Assembly: GCA_910584345.1 (NCBI GenBank)
Contig: CAJTZX010000014.1
Span: 1 to 64,000 of the forward strand
Direction of reading: 5' to 3'
Length of the DNA stretch: 64,000 nt
From: an uncultured Eubacterium sp.
GTDB lineage: Bacteria > Bacillota > Clostridia > Lachnospirales > Lachnospiraceae
This document shows positions 26,004 to 35,129 of the stretch, one piece after another (position 1 is the stretch's first letter; each line of letters begins with the position of its first letter). A program made the translations under genes and the position numbers. The notes beneath the pieces were generated by a model that was not told the origin of the DNA, made no database searches, and saw nothing but the letters and a program-made list of their open reading frames with translations.

Positions 26004-28667
26004 CTAATGCCTCCCGTCAAAAAAATCTGTCTCCCAGGCGCCCGGCTCAAAAGGCACAAACCCGGGCGGACGGGTATACAGCCTGTTTGCCTCCCTTGCT
26101 GTCTCCAGCACAGAAAATCCCCAGTTTTCATAATCTCCATAAATAAACAGCCGCAGCTCACCGTTACGCATACTGTCCAAATCTTCCTGGCGGATAAACG
26201 GATACGCAGAAAGCAGTTCGCCGTATCCGGTTTCTTCTCTGCCCTGTTCCTGAATCGTATAGGGAATACAGGAGACTTCTTGTTCCATCCCGTTTTTTAA
26301 ATAAAACAAAATTTCTTCAGTACCTGTCGGCCTTGATAAAAATCCATATACTTCCCCCATTGGCGTACCTTTTTCCAGCAGTGTTTTTTGCCGTCCGGCC
26401 ATTTCATAATCCTCTGCTGTCAGAGAATAAGGCGCTCTCGCAGGCTCATAGCTGATCGTCGTACGTATTCTTCCGGTCCTTCGGTCTTGCTGATAGGCCA
26501 TTGCTCCATCCATACACAAAAACTTCCGTTCACATCCGGTCTCTCCGCCTGTCTTTGCCTTCCTGCCAGCGACATATTCTTTCATAACCTCCCGAAACAG
26601 TTCGATCTTGCTGCTCTGGCCGGAAAGGATAATACGGTCAATATCCATTAATCGTCCGCTTTCATACCACGGTTCAATAAAATTTTTTAAAAATCCATAG
26701 ATATCTGGCTTTAATAACAGATTGACCTCTTCTTTCTCTATAACCAGCTCTGGACACAGCGTACGGGTTTCCCATCCTCCGATCTCCCGTTTCAAAAACA
26801 GATGAAAATCTTCAAAACAGCCATATCCTGCAAAATCCGAAAAAAGCGGACGTAACGCTGCCCTGCAGACACCCGACTGAAAATACAGCTTCTTTTTCAC
26901 TGTCTCTGCCAGATTCCAAAGAAAATAATAATTGCTCCTCACCTTTAAAAATGCATGTTCCGGCTGATTCTGATAATCATCAAAACGGGTTGGTATGAGT
27001 GCTTCTGCCTTTTGATAAACCGCTGAGAATGTCTCATACGCCTTTTCTACCCCTTCCCGGTCAATTTTTTCATACAGCTGCGACAATACGCCCGGAAACA
27101 GTTCATCCATGGAAACAGGTTCCCGCCGCTGTATCACCTCTGCCAGACGGATTTTCAAATATTGCATGACACGCCATGTCAGCTCATTTCCGCCAAAATT
27201 CGTATCTCCATGCGCATAAGTTACATGCATTTCCAGACGGCTTGTAATACCTTCGTTTGTAATCTTATAATTACAGTTTACCATGTCGCTCGTTCCACCG
27301 CCACAGTCCAAAATAAGCATTTTTTTTGCTACGCCGTCTTCATAATCCAATTCCCGAATGCCCTGTTCCAAAAAATGATAAGCAACGGCGACTGCTTCAT
27401 CGGTAATGTTTTTTGTCATGACTTCATATTCCGGCAGCGCTTCCTGATACATGCGCAGAGAAAGCGTTTTCTGCTTGACCGGGCAAGTAAAGCAAAGCTT
27501 CGGATACCTGACTCGGTTTTGCTGTTGCGCGCGGTCAATAATATATAATAAATAAGCTCGTATTAAAAACAAACGCTCTACTTCACACGTATTTCCTTCC
27601 AGATCTGCCACCTGAATCCGCTCTCTGTAGCGGCCAACCCAGCGTTTCATATCATAAAAAATACTGTTTCTGGCCATAAATCCTCTGTTTTTCTCCTCCT
27701 GCACAGCCTCTTCCCCATACAGGAACGTCATATGCTCCGGTATTCCGTCACTGCAGTCTTTGACTGCCAGCACACTCGGACTGAGCCCGCAGCTGGCGCA
27801 GCCTCCCTGCTGTCTCCACTCACAGTCCAAAACCGACGGAAAAAAAATGCGTCCGCCGCTGCCATCATTCTTTCTGCCCTGCTGCAGAGGAATCCAGCTC
27901 ATAGAAAGCTCGTCCTGCGTGTAGCACTGGATTCCCTGATGAAAGCTAAAACAGGTTCCCGCTGTCGTATAAGAAGTCCCATAGTCAATAATGAGCGGTT
28001 CCGTACACTGCGGTACTTCTTTGATCCAGATTTCAGGCAGTGGAATACGGATATAAGGAATCATGCTTTTTTTCCGTTCTTTTCCCTGATAGCAGCGCAC
28101 TGCTTCTTCTACATACGCCGGCTCGATAAATAACAGTTCCCACTGATGAAAACGTCCGGCTGGAATATCCGGTGAAATCCGCTCCCTGTCCAGCCGCATC
28201 TGATATTTCCCTGCATTTACCTGATCCAGCATGAGCACTGCCTGAATTTCACATGTATCATCTGCTAAAAATGCATAAATGCCTAGATCCTGTCTTGTCA
28301 CAGCCAGATAAGGAGATTGTTCTGTATTCAAAGATGTCTGATCCTGATACAGCTCCATCCTGGCAGGCACTTCAATACCGCCCATCTGTCCGCTGCCTGC
28401 CTTTTCGAACGCATCTTCCAGCCGCTTGCATCCTTCTCTTGTATAAACTGCAATGCCAGGTTTTTTGACAACCCCAAGATAGCGGTATAGTAACGCTGCC
28501 AGCTCTTCTTTATGATGAAACATTTCCATTGTAGGCGGTTTGATATTTTCCGCACGACAGATTTCCCGCAGCCTTGGCAATTCAAATGCTGCCAGCTCCT
28601 CACGCGTATACAGCCGCCGGATCGGATTTTTCTTCAATTTTCCCAGTTTATAAGTCTCATACTGCAT
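26004..28667 (-). CDS. Hsp70/actin-like ATPase in CIS operon
   Basis: About 887 residues from the ATG at 28667, which has GAGGTG upstream; an in-frame ATG at 28688 lacks a ribosome site. Actin-fold ATPase signatures: phosphate 1 IIDYGTSYTTAG (about residue 220), phosphate 2 LILDCGGGTSDM (about 465) and the adenosine motif RIILSGQSSKIE. The first 70 residues include a SAP-like helix-extension-helix (LPRLREICRAENIKPPTMEM). Large proteins of this kind resemble SrfB-type ATPases. The role in the system is unknown; assembly chaperone or energiser replacing ClpV are options. It is separated from the gene upstream by a palindromic element. Confidence 0.82.
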   Translation of the reverse strand: MQYETYKLGKLKKNPIRRLYTREELAAFELPRLREICRAENIKPPTMEMFHHKEELAALLYRYLGVVKKPGIAVYTREGCKRLEDAFEKAGSGQMGGIEVPARMELYQDQTSLNTEQSPYLAVTRQDLGIYAFLADDTCEIQAVLMLDQVNAGKYQMRLDRERISPDIPAGRFHQWELLFIEPAYVEEAVRCYQGKERKKSMIPYIRIPLPEIWIKEVPQCTEPLIIDYGTSYTTAGTCFSFHQGIQCYTQDELSMSWIPLQQGRKNDGSGGRIFFPSVLDCEWRQQGGCASCGLSPSVLAVKDCSDGIPEHMTFLYGEEAVQEEKNRGFMARNSIFYDMKRWVGRYRERIQVADLEGNTCEVERLFLIRAYLLYIIDRAQQQNRVRYPKLCFTCPVKQKTLSLRMYQEALPEYEVMTKNITDEAVAVAYHFLEQGIRELDYEDGVAKKMLILDCGGGTSDMVNCNYKITNEGITSRLEMHVTYAHGDTNFGGNELTWRVMQYLKIRLAEVIQRREPVSMDELFPGVLSQLYEKIDREGVEKAYETFSAVYQKAEALIPTRFDDYQNQPEHAFLKVRSNYYFLWNLAETVKKKLYFQSGVCRAALRPLFSDFAGYGCFEDFHLFLKREIGGWETRTLCPELVIEKEEVNLLLKPDIYGFLKNFIEPWYESGRLMDIDRIILSGQSSKIELFREVMKEYVAGRKAKTGGETGCERKFLCMDGAMAYQQDRRTGRIRTTISYEPARAPYSLTAEDYEMAGRQKTLLEKGTPMGEVYGFLSRPTGTEEILFYLKNGMEQEVSCIPYTIQEQGREETGYGELLSAYPFIRQEDLDSMRNGELRLFIYGDYENWGFSVLETAREANRLYTRPPGFVPFEPGAWETDFFDGRH

Positions 28668-28730
28668 CGAGCGCACCTCATTTGCCATTTCTGTATAACC
28701 GTTCGCACATGTAAAACGATTCTTCTTTTC

Positions 28731-28894
28731 TAGAGCGTGTTTGAAAAATCATTCCCGCGATCTGTACTCCCCACTTTGCGGAGAATTCATCCCAAATTTA
28801 GTCAACATAGCCCGCTATGCCTCCTAAATTTGGGATAAATTCTCCACAAACTGTGAAGCACATCTCACGGAAAGCATTTTTCAAACACGCTCTA
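28731..28894. mobile_element. MITE-like palindromic element inside the CIS operon
   Basis: TAGAGCGTGTTTGAAAAAT at the left end is the reverse complement of ATTTTTCAAACACGCTCTA at the right end (28876-28894). The arms continue through GAATT..ATCCCAAATTT / AAATTTGGGAT..AATTC to a central loop near 28810. The 164-bp unit has no ORF and folds into one long hairpin. It fits a non-autonomous palindromic repeat of clostridial genomes. It separates the 233-residue gene from the Hsp70-like gene. Confidence 0.75.
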
Positions 28895-28895
28895 C

Positions 28896-29597
28896 TTATG
28901 CCAGAATAAAATCTTCCATCTGTGTTGTTTCCTCATATCCAAGCACACCATACGTTTTTGTCCAATGAATCGTACCGGAACACGCCAGCGGCAAAAACAA
29001 GCGGATGAGAAAGCGTATCTTTTTTTCTTCTACCGGTTCCTGCGGCTCCCGCATGTAAAAAACAAACTCTTCACCTTCCCGGATATAAATCACACAGATC
29101 GGAAGCAGCGCATGGACAGCCCCGGACAGGCTGCATGGACCGTCTCCGGTATGGTAAAACGTAAGCAGCCACTCTGCAATGACACGCCTTTCCATCTTCG
29201 TAAAAACGCTCAGTTCCTCAAGGCCGCCATACACGCCACGTTCCAAATCCCGCATAAGCAGACGGATATAAAAATCATGTCTGCACATGCCCATCTTGAT
29301 ATCCAAATCTGCCAGATAGTGAAGCATAATATCCGACAATGCCTGTTCAAACTCTTCGTATCCGAGATCATCCGCTGTCAAAAGCGGATCAAAAATCGAG
29401 AAAAAGCGCACATACGGATTTACATCCAGCCGTGCCCTGCCATCCTCATAAGTCCCATTTCCATGCAGACTTTCCGCCTGCAGCTCCAGGTAAGGAGATA
29501 CCCTGTTATTTTTTACGACATAATGTATTCTGCTCAGGTCTTTCTCCTGCTGCAGCATCATCAAATACGGCGCCCATATCTGGTTGCTCTCTGCCAT
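28896..29597 (-). CDS. Unrecognised CIS protein, 233 residues
   Basis: No family recognised. Soluble; mixed with helical middle (EQALSDIMLHYLADLDIKMGM) and a beta-rich end. No signal peptide or membrane segment. Stop to the palindromic element is one base. Its position between two probable baseplate-type proteins and the Hsp70-like ATPase suggests a structural role, perhaps like TssG or a tail-tube initiator. The start (ATG 29597) has GAGGTG upstream. Confidence 0.6.
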   Translation of the reverse strand: MAESNQIWAPYLMMLQQEKDLSRIHYVVKNNRVSPYLELQAESLHGNGTYEDGRARLDVNPYVRFFSIFDPLLTADDLGYEEFEQALSDIMLHYLADLDIKMGMCRHDFYIRLLMRDLERGVYGGLEELSVFTKMERRVIAEWLLTFYHTGDGPCSLSGAVHALLPICVIYIREGEEFVFYMREPQEPVEEKKIRFLIRLFLPLACSGTIHWTKTYGVLGYEETTQMEDFILA

Positions 29598-29623
29598 TGA
29601 TCCACCTCATTTCCTGCAACGAT

Positions 29624-30838
29624 CTATTGCAGTCTTCCGATCCATTCATATTCTTCCGTACACAGCTGCAGTTCCGCCAACAGGAAATACATTTTTTCGT
29701 ACCGAAAAATATCTTCCCTGTCTTTTGCATGTAAAATAACCGCTATCTTTCTTTTGTTCTTCAAAAAAGACTGTACTCTGATAAACGGATTCATAAATAT
29801 CGGTTCTGTTTCCCCTTGCAGATCCGGACAGATATCTATCAGTTCAAACTCTCTAAATACTTCATAAGAGCTTAAAATACGTTCTACTTCCCCTTTTGTC
29901 CATAAATAGCGCGGCTGTAAAAATGCCTGTCTGTCCGCATGGCGCAGCTTTCGTGCATTGGTCTGCAACGGAAATTCCAGTGCCGTATGGTCTTTTTCCT
30001 CATTCATAGACTCTATATGCAGCAGCTTTAACTTCGGATGCGCTTCTTTTTCCGTCCGTACATACATCTCCTGTTCGGAAAAAATAACAGAAAACAGCTC
30101 CTCGCCTTCCGGCACAGCCAGACATCCGGCATAACCATCTTCCTTTGGAATCCGATGGACATAATACGATACGTTGCCTGCCACAGACATATCCACTTTT
30201 GGTTTACAAATATGCTCCGACACATTCCAGACAAGCACCATATCATCCATAACAAAGTCAGAAAATTCCCCCAGTTCTATGGCCACTTTTGAAATCACCG
30301 CATCCTGTGGTACAATACCCTGACGGTCTGTAATATCGAGCATTTTATATAAAAACGGACAATTGATCGTATGCCATTGTCTCCGATTTGCCATAAACTG
30401 CTCATATAGCCGGTAAAATGCTTCCTGATAAGCCTGGCAATAGGAAAAAGCTATCGTCGTATGATAGTTTCCCAAATCTGTCTCTACCTCTGCCCGAAAC
30501 GTTTCGGACAGACACTTTAGAATCTTAAGATAATCACAAGCCAGAAACAGCGTTCCCAAATATCCCTGCGTATGCTGACCTGCTCGCTGAATCTCGAACA
30601 GGCTGCGGCTGGCGCTGTCCAGCCCATCTTTTTTACAGACTCCGGTATAAATATAATAATGGAAATCCGGGTCACTTCTTTCTCTGTCTATCTTTTGTTC
30701 CAGATTCCAAAAAGTCTCTTCGCTGTAATCTAATAACTCTCCAAATACATCGACCAGTACATCCTGCAGCAGCCTTTTCTGTACAGGATCCTGAATTTGT
30801 GAAATTCTGGATTTCAATAATTCCTTTCTGTGCTCCAT
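29624..30838 (-). CDS. Unrecognised CIS protein, 404 residues, probable baseplate wedge
   Basis: Not recognised. The N-terminal 200 residues are helical (QKRLLQDVLVDVFGELLDYS, QAYQEAFYRLYEQFM); the remainder is mixed, with two predicted beta modules. Size and place in the operon, directly after the PP2C/TPR gene and before the 233-residue gene, are those expected for a TssF/gp6-like wedge or TssK-like adaptor. No membrane segment. GGAGG upstream of the ATG. Confidence 0.6.
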   Translation of the reverse strand: MEHRKELLKSRISQIQDPVQKRLLQDVLVDVFGELLDYSEETFWNLEQKIDRERSDPDFHYYIYTGVCKKDGLDSASRSLFEIQRAGQHTQGYLGTLFLACDYLKILKCLSETFRAEVETDLGNYHTTIAFSYCQAYQEAFYRLYEQFMANRRQWHTINCPFLYKMLDITDRQGIVPQDAVISKVAIELGEFSDFVMDDMVLVWNVSEHICKPKVDMSVAGNVSYYVHRIPKEDGYAGCLAVPEGEELFSVIFSEQEMYVRTEKEAHPKLKLLHIESMNEEKDHTALEFPLQTNARKLRHADRQAFLQPRYLWTKGEVERILSSYEVFREFELIDICPDLQGETEPIFMNPFIRVQSFLKNKRKIAVILHAKDREDIFRYEKMYFLLAELQLCTEEYEWIGRLQ

Positions 30839-30876
30839 CCGTCAAATCCTCCGCTGCCGTGGCGTTATCCTGCTCT

Positions 30877-32862
30877 TTATCCCTTTGCCTGCGTATCTTG
30901 TGTGTTATCTGATTCCTGATCTGTACTCTGCTGTCCGATATCTGATTCCTGCCCGGCATTCTGTGCCGCGCTTGTCTGGCCCTGTCCGGTATCCGGCGCC
31001 TGCACAGCCCCGGTACCCTGCGTCAGTTCATCCATAGCTGCATACACGGCCTCCATTCGCTCGTCCCAGATATTTAATTCCTGATAAACTGCCAATGCAT
31101 CCTCATACAGCCCCTTTGCCTTTACAGTGTCTCCGCCTCTTGCTGCTTCTTTTGCCTGCAGCACATATTTCGCTGCCTGTGTCAGACGTTCTTCCTGCGC
31201 TTCTTCCACCGCCTTAACCTCTGCTTCTGTTATCGCCTGTCCCAATGCCGTAATGTCTTTAAACAGCTTATCCGCATCTTCGCTGGAACCTGTAAATTTA
31301 TTGTATCTGGACAATGCCTGCTTGTACAATTCTCTTGCACGTCTTGTACGGCCTTCTTCCAGTGCAATATTCGCATTTGCAATATAGGTATTGATCTTAA
31401 TGACAGCTTTGTCTGCCGCCGCGGCCTTCTCCGCTGCTTCTTCCTCTTCTTTTTGCTGTGCCGCTTCCTGTTTTGCTGCTTCTTCTGCCTGTGTATCCTC
31501 TTTTTGCTTTTGACGAATCGCAAATATTTTCGCCTGTACATCCCCCTGCAATTGTAAATCCACCATTTTTGACAGTTCATTTAATGCACGGTGATACTGT
31601 AATAACGCCTCATCATAAACCTCTGTAGAGTGGTACATATCCCCCAGGGAAATATACTGCATAATCTGCAATCGGGCTGTAATCTCCTCTGTCTTTGCTT
31701 CCGCGTCCGCAGACAGCGAATCAAATCCCTGGTAAACCGCTTCTTTTTGAATTTGCTCATACAATTTTAACGCCTGCTCGTATTCTCCTGCCAGAAACGC
31801 CGCTTCGGCTTCCTGATACAGTGTAAGAATCGCTTCTCTGTCCGTAACCGTTTCCGATAATTCTCTTTTTTCTTCTATATACTGCCAATTGTTCAGGCTT
31901 AACGCTTCTGCCTGCTTTACTGCCTGTTCATATTCTGTCAGCGCCTTATTATAATTGGCATAATCCATATAACGGACTCCCCGCTGGTCCAGTTTTTCAA
32001 TTTCTCTTATTTTTCTCCTGTCCAGCGCACGCATACACATGATCACGATGCTAATCAGTAGAAAAATAACAACCGGTATGATAACTGCGATCCAAATCAT
32101 CCGTTTCTTTTTTTTCTTTTTCTGAACGTCTTCTTTAAACGTTTTTTCAATATATAGAAACGCAGCTGTAAAACTGCCCATCCGTTGATCGTGTTCTTCC
32201 TGCAGGCTCAGCAAAAGCTCCTGTAAAATCTCCAAAAATTCCCTGCCGGTTTTTGTATATTCATAAGCGTCCAGTATTTCAATCTCCGACAGACGTCCCC
32301 AAAGATTGCTTGTCGCAAATAAGATCGTAGACCCTTCAGTTAATTCCATCGTCTTTGACACAAATGGTCTGACACGCTTTTCTCTTCCCAAATATTCTGT
32401 TAAATTATGAATCTCTTCCGGTTCGGGCCGGTCTTCCCCTTCCTCTTCCAACATCTGCTGGAACTTTGTCTGTGTCTTGCTGATATGGGTAAATATATTT
32501 TCATATAGAATAAAAAGCCTTGTATTGCCGCAGTATGCATAACGCATTCGCGTATAGTCCGACACAAGCACCGTAATGCTTACCTTTAACTGGCTGCGTG
32601 TACTGTGCAGTAATATCTGCTCATTCGCATACCGGATATATTCCCGCAGACGTTTCAGAGACGGCTTTTTTTCAAATGCCGTCAATACGGCTTCTACAGC
32701 AAGCTGTGCACTGTTTTCTTCCCTCTCATTGTCATAGCTTTCTGCTACGGCAATACAGACGTACTTTTCCAGCGGGGTATATGCGACATACGTTTTTTCT
32801 ATGGAATCATATCCCTGTTCCGAGATAAAATCCATCACCAGCTTACTGTTTAAATTTCTCAT
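30877..32862 (-). CDS. Membrane protein with cytoplasmic PP2C-like domain and external TPR/coiled-coil region
   Basis: About 661 residues. Residues 1-245 form a PP2C-like phosphatase fold (RYAYCGNTRLFILYEN is the GNSR-type motif; ILFATSNLWG parallels LLCSDGL), but several metal-binding Asp are missing, so it may be a pseudophosphatase. A lysine stretch and one membrane helix (about 255-277) follow, then TPR-like repeats with coiled coils (ALTEYEQAVKQAEALS; YEQALKLYEQIQKEA) and a Gln/Ser/Thr-rich tail. The ATG overlaps the stop of the PP2C gene (ATGA). It may anchor the apparatus to the membrane and read the phospho-signal. Confidence 0.78.
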   Translation of the reverse strand: MRNLNSKLVMDFISEQGYDSIEKTYVAYTPLEKYVCIAVAESYDNEREENSAQLAVEAVLTAFEKKPSLKRLREYIRYANEQILLHSTRSQLKVSITVLVSDYTRMRYAYCGNTRLFILYENIFTHISKTQTKFQQMLEEEGEDRPEPEEIHNLTEYLGREKRVRPFVSKTMELTEGSTILFATSNLWGRLSEIEILDAYEYTKTGREFLEILQELLLSLQEEHDQRMGSFTAAFLYIEKTFKEDVQKKKKKKRMIWIAVIIPVVIFLLISIVIMCMRALDRRKIREIEKLDQRGVRYMDYANYNKALTEYEQAVKQAEALSLNNWQYIEEKRELSETVTDREAILTLYQEAEAAFLAGEYEQALKLYEQIQKEAVYQGFDSLSADAEAKTEEITARLQIMQYISLGDMYHSTEVYDEALLQYHRALNELSKMVDLQLQGDVQAKIFAIRQKQKEDTQAEEAAKQEAAQQKEEEEAAEKAAAADKAVIKINTYIANANIALEEGRTRRARELYKQALSRYNKFTGSSEDADKLFKDITALGQAITEAEVKAVEEAQEERLTQAAKYVLQAKEAARGGDTVKAKGLYEDALAVYQELNIWDERMEAVYAAMDELTQGTGAVQAPDTGQGQTSAAQNAGQESDIGQQSTDQESDNTQDTQAKG

Positions 32863-33467
32863 AAACAACCCTCAACTAACAAAACGGCGGCCGTACCTGC
32901 CATTTTTCTGTTTTTTTTCTTCACACCCATGATAACCTGCTGTGCTTTATCATAGGGATGTTCTTTTTTTTGCAGATAAGAAAGCAGTTCTTTTTCATTT
33001 AACGCTTCCCATACTCCCCGTGAAATCATTCCAGCCGTCATGCCTTTCCGTATATTGGCCTTTCCGCAGCTTTCGCTTAAGATCTGGTAATTGCTTCCGT
33101 CAAATAAAAAATTCCTGTTGTTCCCTGCCGAATAATAAAACAGCTCTGTGTTTTTTAACCACTGTATACTGACAGACAAATAAGGCGTCTTTCCCAGAAA
33201 GATAATTTCCCGCATATCCCGTAAAATCCTCTTTGCTGCAGCGTTAAAATAAACCGGATAGTCTGTATTCTGCTGCATTTTCTGAAATTCCCATATGCAC
33301 GCCTCTGCTGCAAGCACAGCACATCTTCTGCCGTTTATATGGTCTGCCGTTCCATCCGCAAGGACAGCCAGACACCCACAGTCAGAACAATATGTGGCAA
33401 AGTAACTGCTCTGTATCTGATAAGAACCTATCGATTGGGCATTTCCGATCTTGTATGCTTCCTGCAC
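32859..33467 (-). CDS. PP2C-family Ser/Thr phosphatase of the CIS locus
   Basis: 202 residues, GTG start three bases after the FHA gene's stop. AVLADGTADHINGRRCA matches the first metal-binding motif of PP2C (ADG). SAGNNRNFLFDGSNYQIL matches the GNS/R block, followed by ISRGVWEALNE, the later motif. This is a compact PP2C catalytic domain. In T6SS loci PppA-type phosphatases reverse PpkA phosphorylation of FHA proteins. No Ser/Thr kinase is encoded in this window, so the opposing kinase must be elsewhere. Confidence 0.8.
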   Translation of the reverse strand: MQEAYKIGNAQSIGSYQIQSSYFATYCSDCGCLAVLADGTADHINGRRCAVLAAEACIWEFQKMQQNTDYPVYFNAAAKRILRDMREIIFLGKTPYLSVSIQWLKNTELFYYSAGNNRNFLFDGSNYQILSESCGKANIRKGMTAGMISRGVWEALNEKELLSYLQKKEHPYDKAQQVIMGVKKKNRKMAGTAAVLLVEGCL

Positions 33468-33469
33468 GT

Positions 33470-34003
33470 CTATTCATTCTCTTTCCAATTAAATACAAAT
33501 CCATCATTTTCCCCGCATAACGGTACAAAAATAAAAACACTCTGCCCAATTTTCATCCGGTCTCCTGCTTCTAACATACGAGGTTCATATACTGCATCCC
33601 AGTTATCTTCCTCATCCAATATATAAACAAGCCCCTGAGAATCGCCCGGCAAAAGCATGGTTCGATTTTTTTCCGGATCATAGACTATAATCGCATGATT
33701 CCTCTGGCTGACCGTCTGGTCGCCAATAATCCGTATTTCCATATCGCCGGCGCGTCCCACAAAATTTTTTTCTGCAATAATCCGATAGTCCCTTCCTTTG
33801 GATGGCCCTTCCAGGCATACCAGCCACCCGGTCACCGGCTTTAACACTTCCAGATCATTTAAATATACGACGTCACTATATTTTCCAAGAGGATCTTCCT
33901 CCTTGTTACTGTTTTTATTCACGGCAGTATTGCAGTATGGACATACATTCCCATACTTTTTCTCACTAAATAAATGGCCGTTTTCACAACGAATCAGACC
34001 CAT
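33470..34003 (-). CDS. Zinc-ribbon FHA-domain protein
   Basis: 177 residues. The N-terminus has a zinc-binding treble (CENGHLFSEKKYGNVCPYC). The FHA domain follows: GWLVCLEGPSKGRDYRI, the core FVGRAGDMEI with the Gly-Arg motif, and SQRNHAIIVYDPE with the Ser-x-x-His/Asn motif that binds phospho-threonine. Cytoplasmic. FHA proteins in T6SS (Fha) switch assembly on when bound to phosphorylated partners. It overlaps the upstream membrane protein gene by 20 bases. Confidence 0.88.
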   Translation of the reverse strand: MGLIRCENGHLFSEKKYGNVCPYCNTAVNKNSNKEEDPLGKYSDVVYLNDLEVLKPVTGWLVCLEGPSKGRDYRIIAEKNFVGRAGDMEIRIIGDQTVSQRNHAIIVYDPEKNRTMLLPGDSQGLVYILDEEDNWDAVYEPRMLEAGDRMKIGQSVFIFVPLCGENDGFVFNWKENE

Positions 34004-34586
34004 TTTGTTCCCTCCAGATATTCTTTTGTTCTCTTATCACAATTTTACATGTATCTGCATAAATCACATCTGCCGCATCCAATTGATACAGCATTCCCTC
34101 TTTTAACCTGTAAATCACATTTTCATTTCCCCTTTTCAATCCAATCGGTCGGCTCACAGTCATCGTTTCAAAATACCAGCGGCCATTGACCAAATTGCAT
34201 ACACCGTATAAATGTCGGTCAGAATCCGGATCTTGTATGCTTTCGATAAACACATCCCTGCCGTTTTTGGCACCCGTAATAAGAAAAGAATGTTTATCAG
34301 AGAGCAAGACCTCTCTCTTTATTTTTCCTTCACTGTTTACAAGCAGCAATGCCTCAAACGGCGATGTATTTTCTCTTTTCATCCGCTGCAAAAAAAGGAA
34401 GATAAAAACTGCAAAAATACAGACTGCAAAAAATACAGACTGTATCAGAAACAGGCAGACAAAATCTCTCCATGGTTCCTTCGTGGCAGAAGGTACAATA
34501 TAATTGGATAAGTAATATATCTGAATCAGCAGGTAGACAAAAACACATGCCAAAACACATCTGCCGGCTATCTGGTTTGTTTTCAT
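33984..34586 (-). CDS. Two-helix membrane protein with C-terminal FHA-like domain
   Basis: 200 residues from the ATG at 34586 (GGGAG upstream). Two membrane segments lie at about residues 10-28 and 45-70. The cytoplasmic part has an FHA-like beta pattern (LITGAKNGRDVFI for the GR region and NGRWYFETM). It overlaps the start of the zinc-ribbon FHA gene. It could be the membrane receptor that recruits the phospho-regulated platform in place of TssL/TssM. Confidence 0.68.
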   Translation of the reverse strand: MKTNQIAGRCVLACVFVYLLIQIYYLSNYIVPSATKEPWRDFVCLFLIQSVFFAVCIFAVFIFLFLQRMKRENTSPFEALLLVNSEGKIKREVLLSDKHSFLITGAKNGRDVFIESIQDPDSDRHLYGVCNLVNGRWYFETMTVSRPIGLKRGNENVIYRLKEGMLYQLDAADVIYADTCKIVIREQKNIWREQNGSDSL

Positions 34587-34606
34587 ATGCTCTCCCATGT
34601 ATTTTC

Positions 34607-34637
34607 AGAAAGGCGTACATGTACTGCACGCCTTTCT
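34607..34637 (-). terminator. Attenuator hairpin between tube gene and downstream CIS genes
   Basis: GAAAGGCGT at 34608-34616 pairs with ACGCCTTTC at 34628-34636. It lies 35 bases after the Hcp-like stop and before the membrane-FHA gene on the same strand. It would let sheath and tube be made in excess over regulators and baseplate. Confidence 0.65.
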
Positions 34638-34671
34638 TCTTAATCATATTTGATGTAACGTTAAGACATGA

Positions 34672-35067
34672 TTACTCGATCACTACGCCGTCAATTCTGT
34701 CTTTCTTTTGTTTTACAACGAGTTCAAATTCACCGTCTGTCTTTGTGAATTTTTCGTTATAAGATACTACAAATGCATGAGAAAATTCATATTTTCTCGG
34801 TGCCGTCGCATGCTGGTACTCTACAGTCACTTTCTTGTACGCATCTGCACTCTCCGGTTTTACCAATGCCCAGGTAGCCATACTCTTTGCAGCATCACGC
34901 ATAAAAAGCTTGTCTGCGTCAAAAGAAACTTTTCCATGAATCACCAGTTCTGCTTCAATGTCAGAAGATCTTGCAAAGGAATCTTCCGGAATTTTAGAGT
35001 TAAAAGTAACGTCAATAATCTCCTCACTCAACTCTGTCACATCGGCAATCACAATTTTGTACGCCAT
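34672..35067 (-). CDS. Hcp/tail-tube-like protein
   Basis: 131 residues, beta-rich, matching the size and pattern of tail tube proteins: an N-terminal strand (YKIVIADVTEL), a central TWALVKPESADAYKKVTVEYQHA, and the C-terminal strands (FSHAFVVSYNEKF). It lies directly after the sheath gene, as Hcp follows TssC. The ribosome site AGGAGG is strong. It should form the hexameric tube pushed by the contracting sheath. Sequence identity to canonical Hcp appears low, so the assignment rests on fold pattern and position. Confidence 0.8.
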   Translation of the reverse strand: MAYKIVIADVTELSEEIIDVTFNSKIPEDSFARSSDIEAELVIHGKVSFDADKLFMRDAAKSMATWALVKPESADAYKKVTVEYQHATAPRKYEFSHAFVVSYNEKFTKTDGEFELVVKQKKDRIDGVVIE

Positions 35068-35129
35068 GAATAATACCTCCTTTTTTTATTTTTACTGTAT
35101 TTCTATTAACAGACGCAACCATCCGCCTA

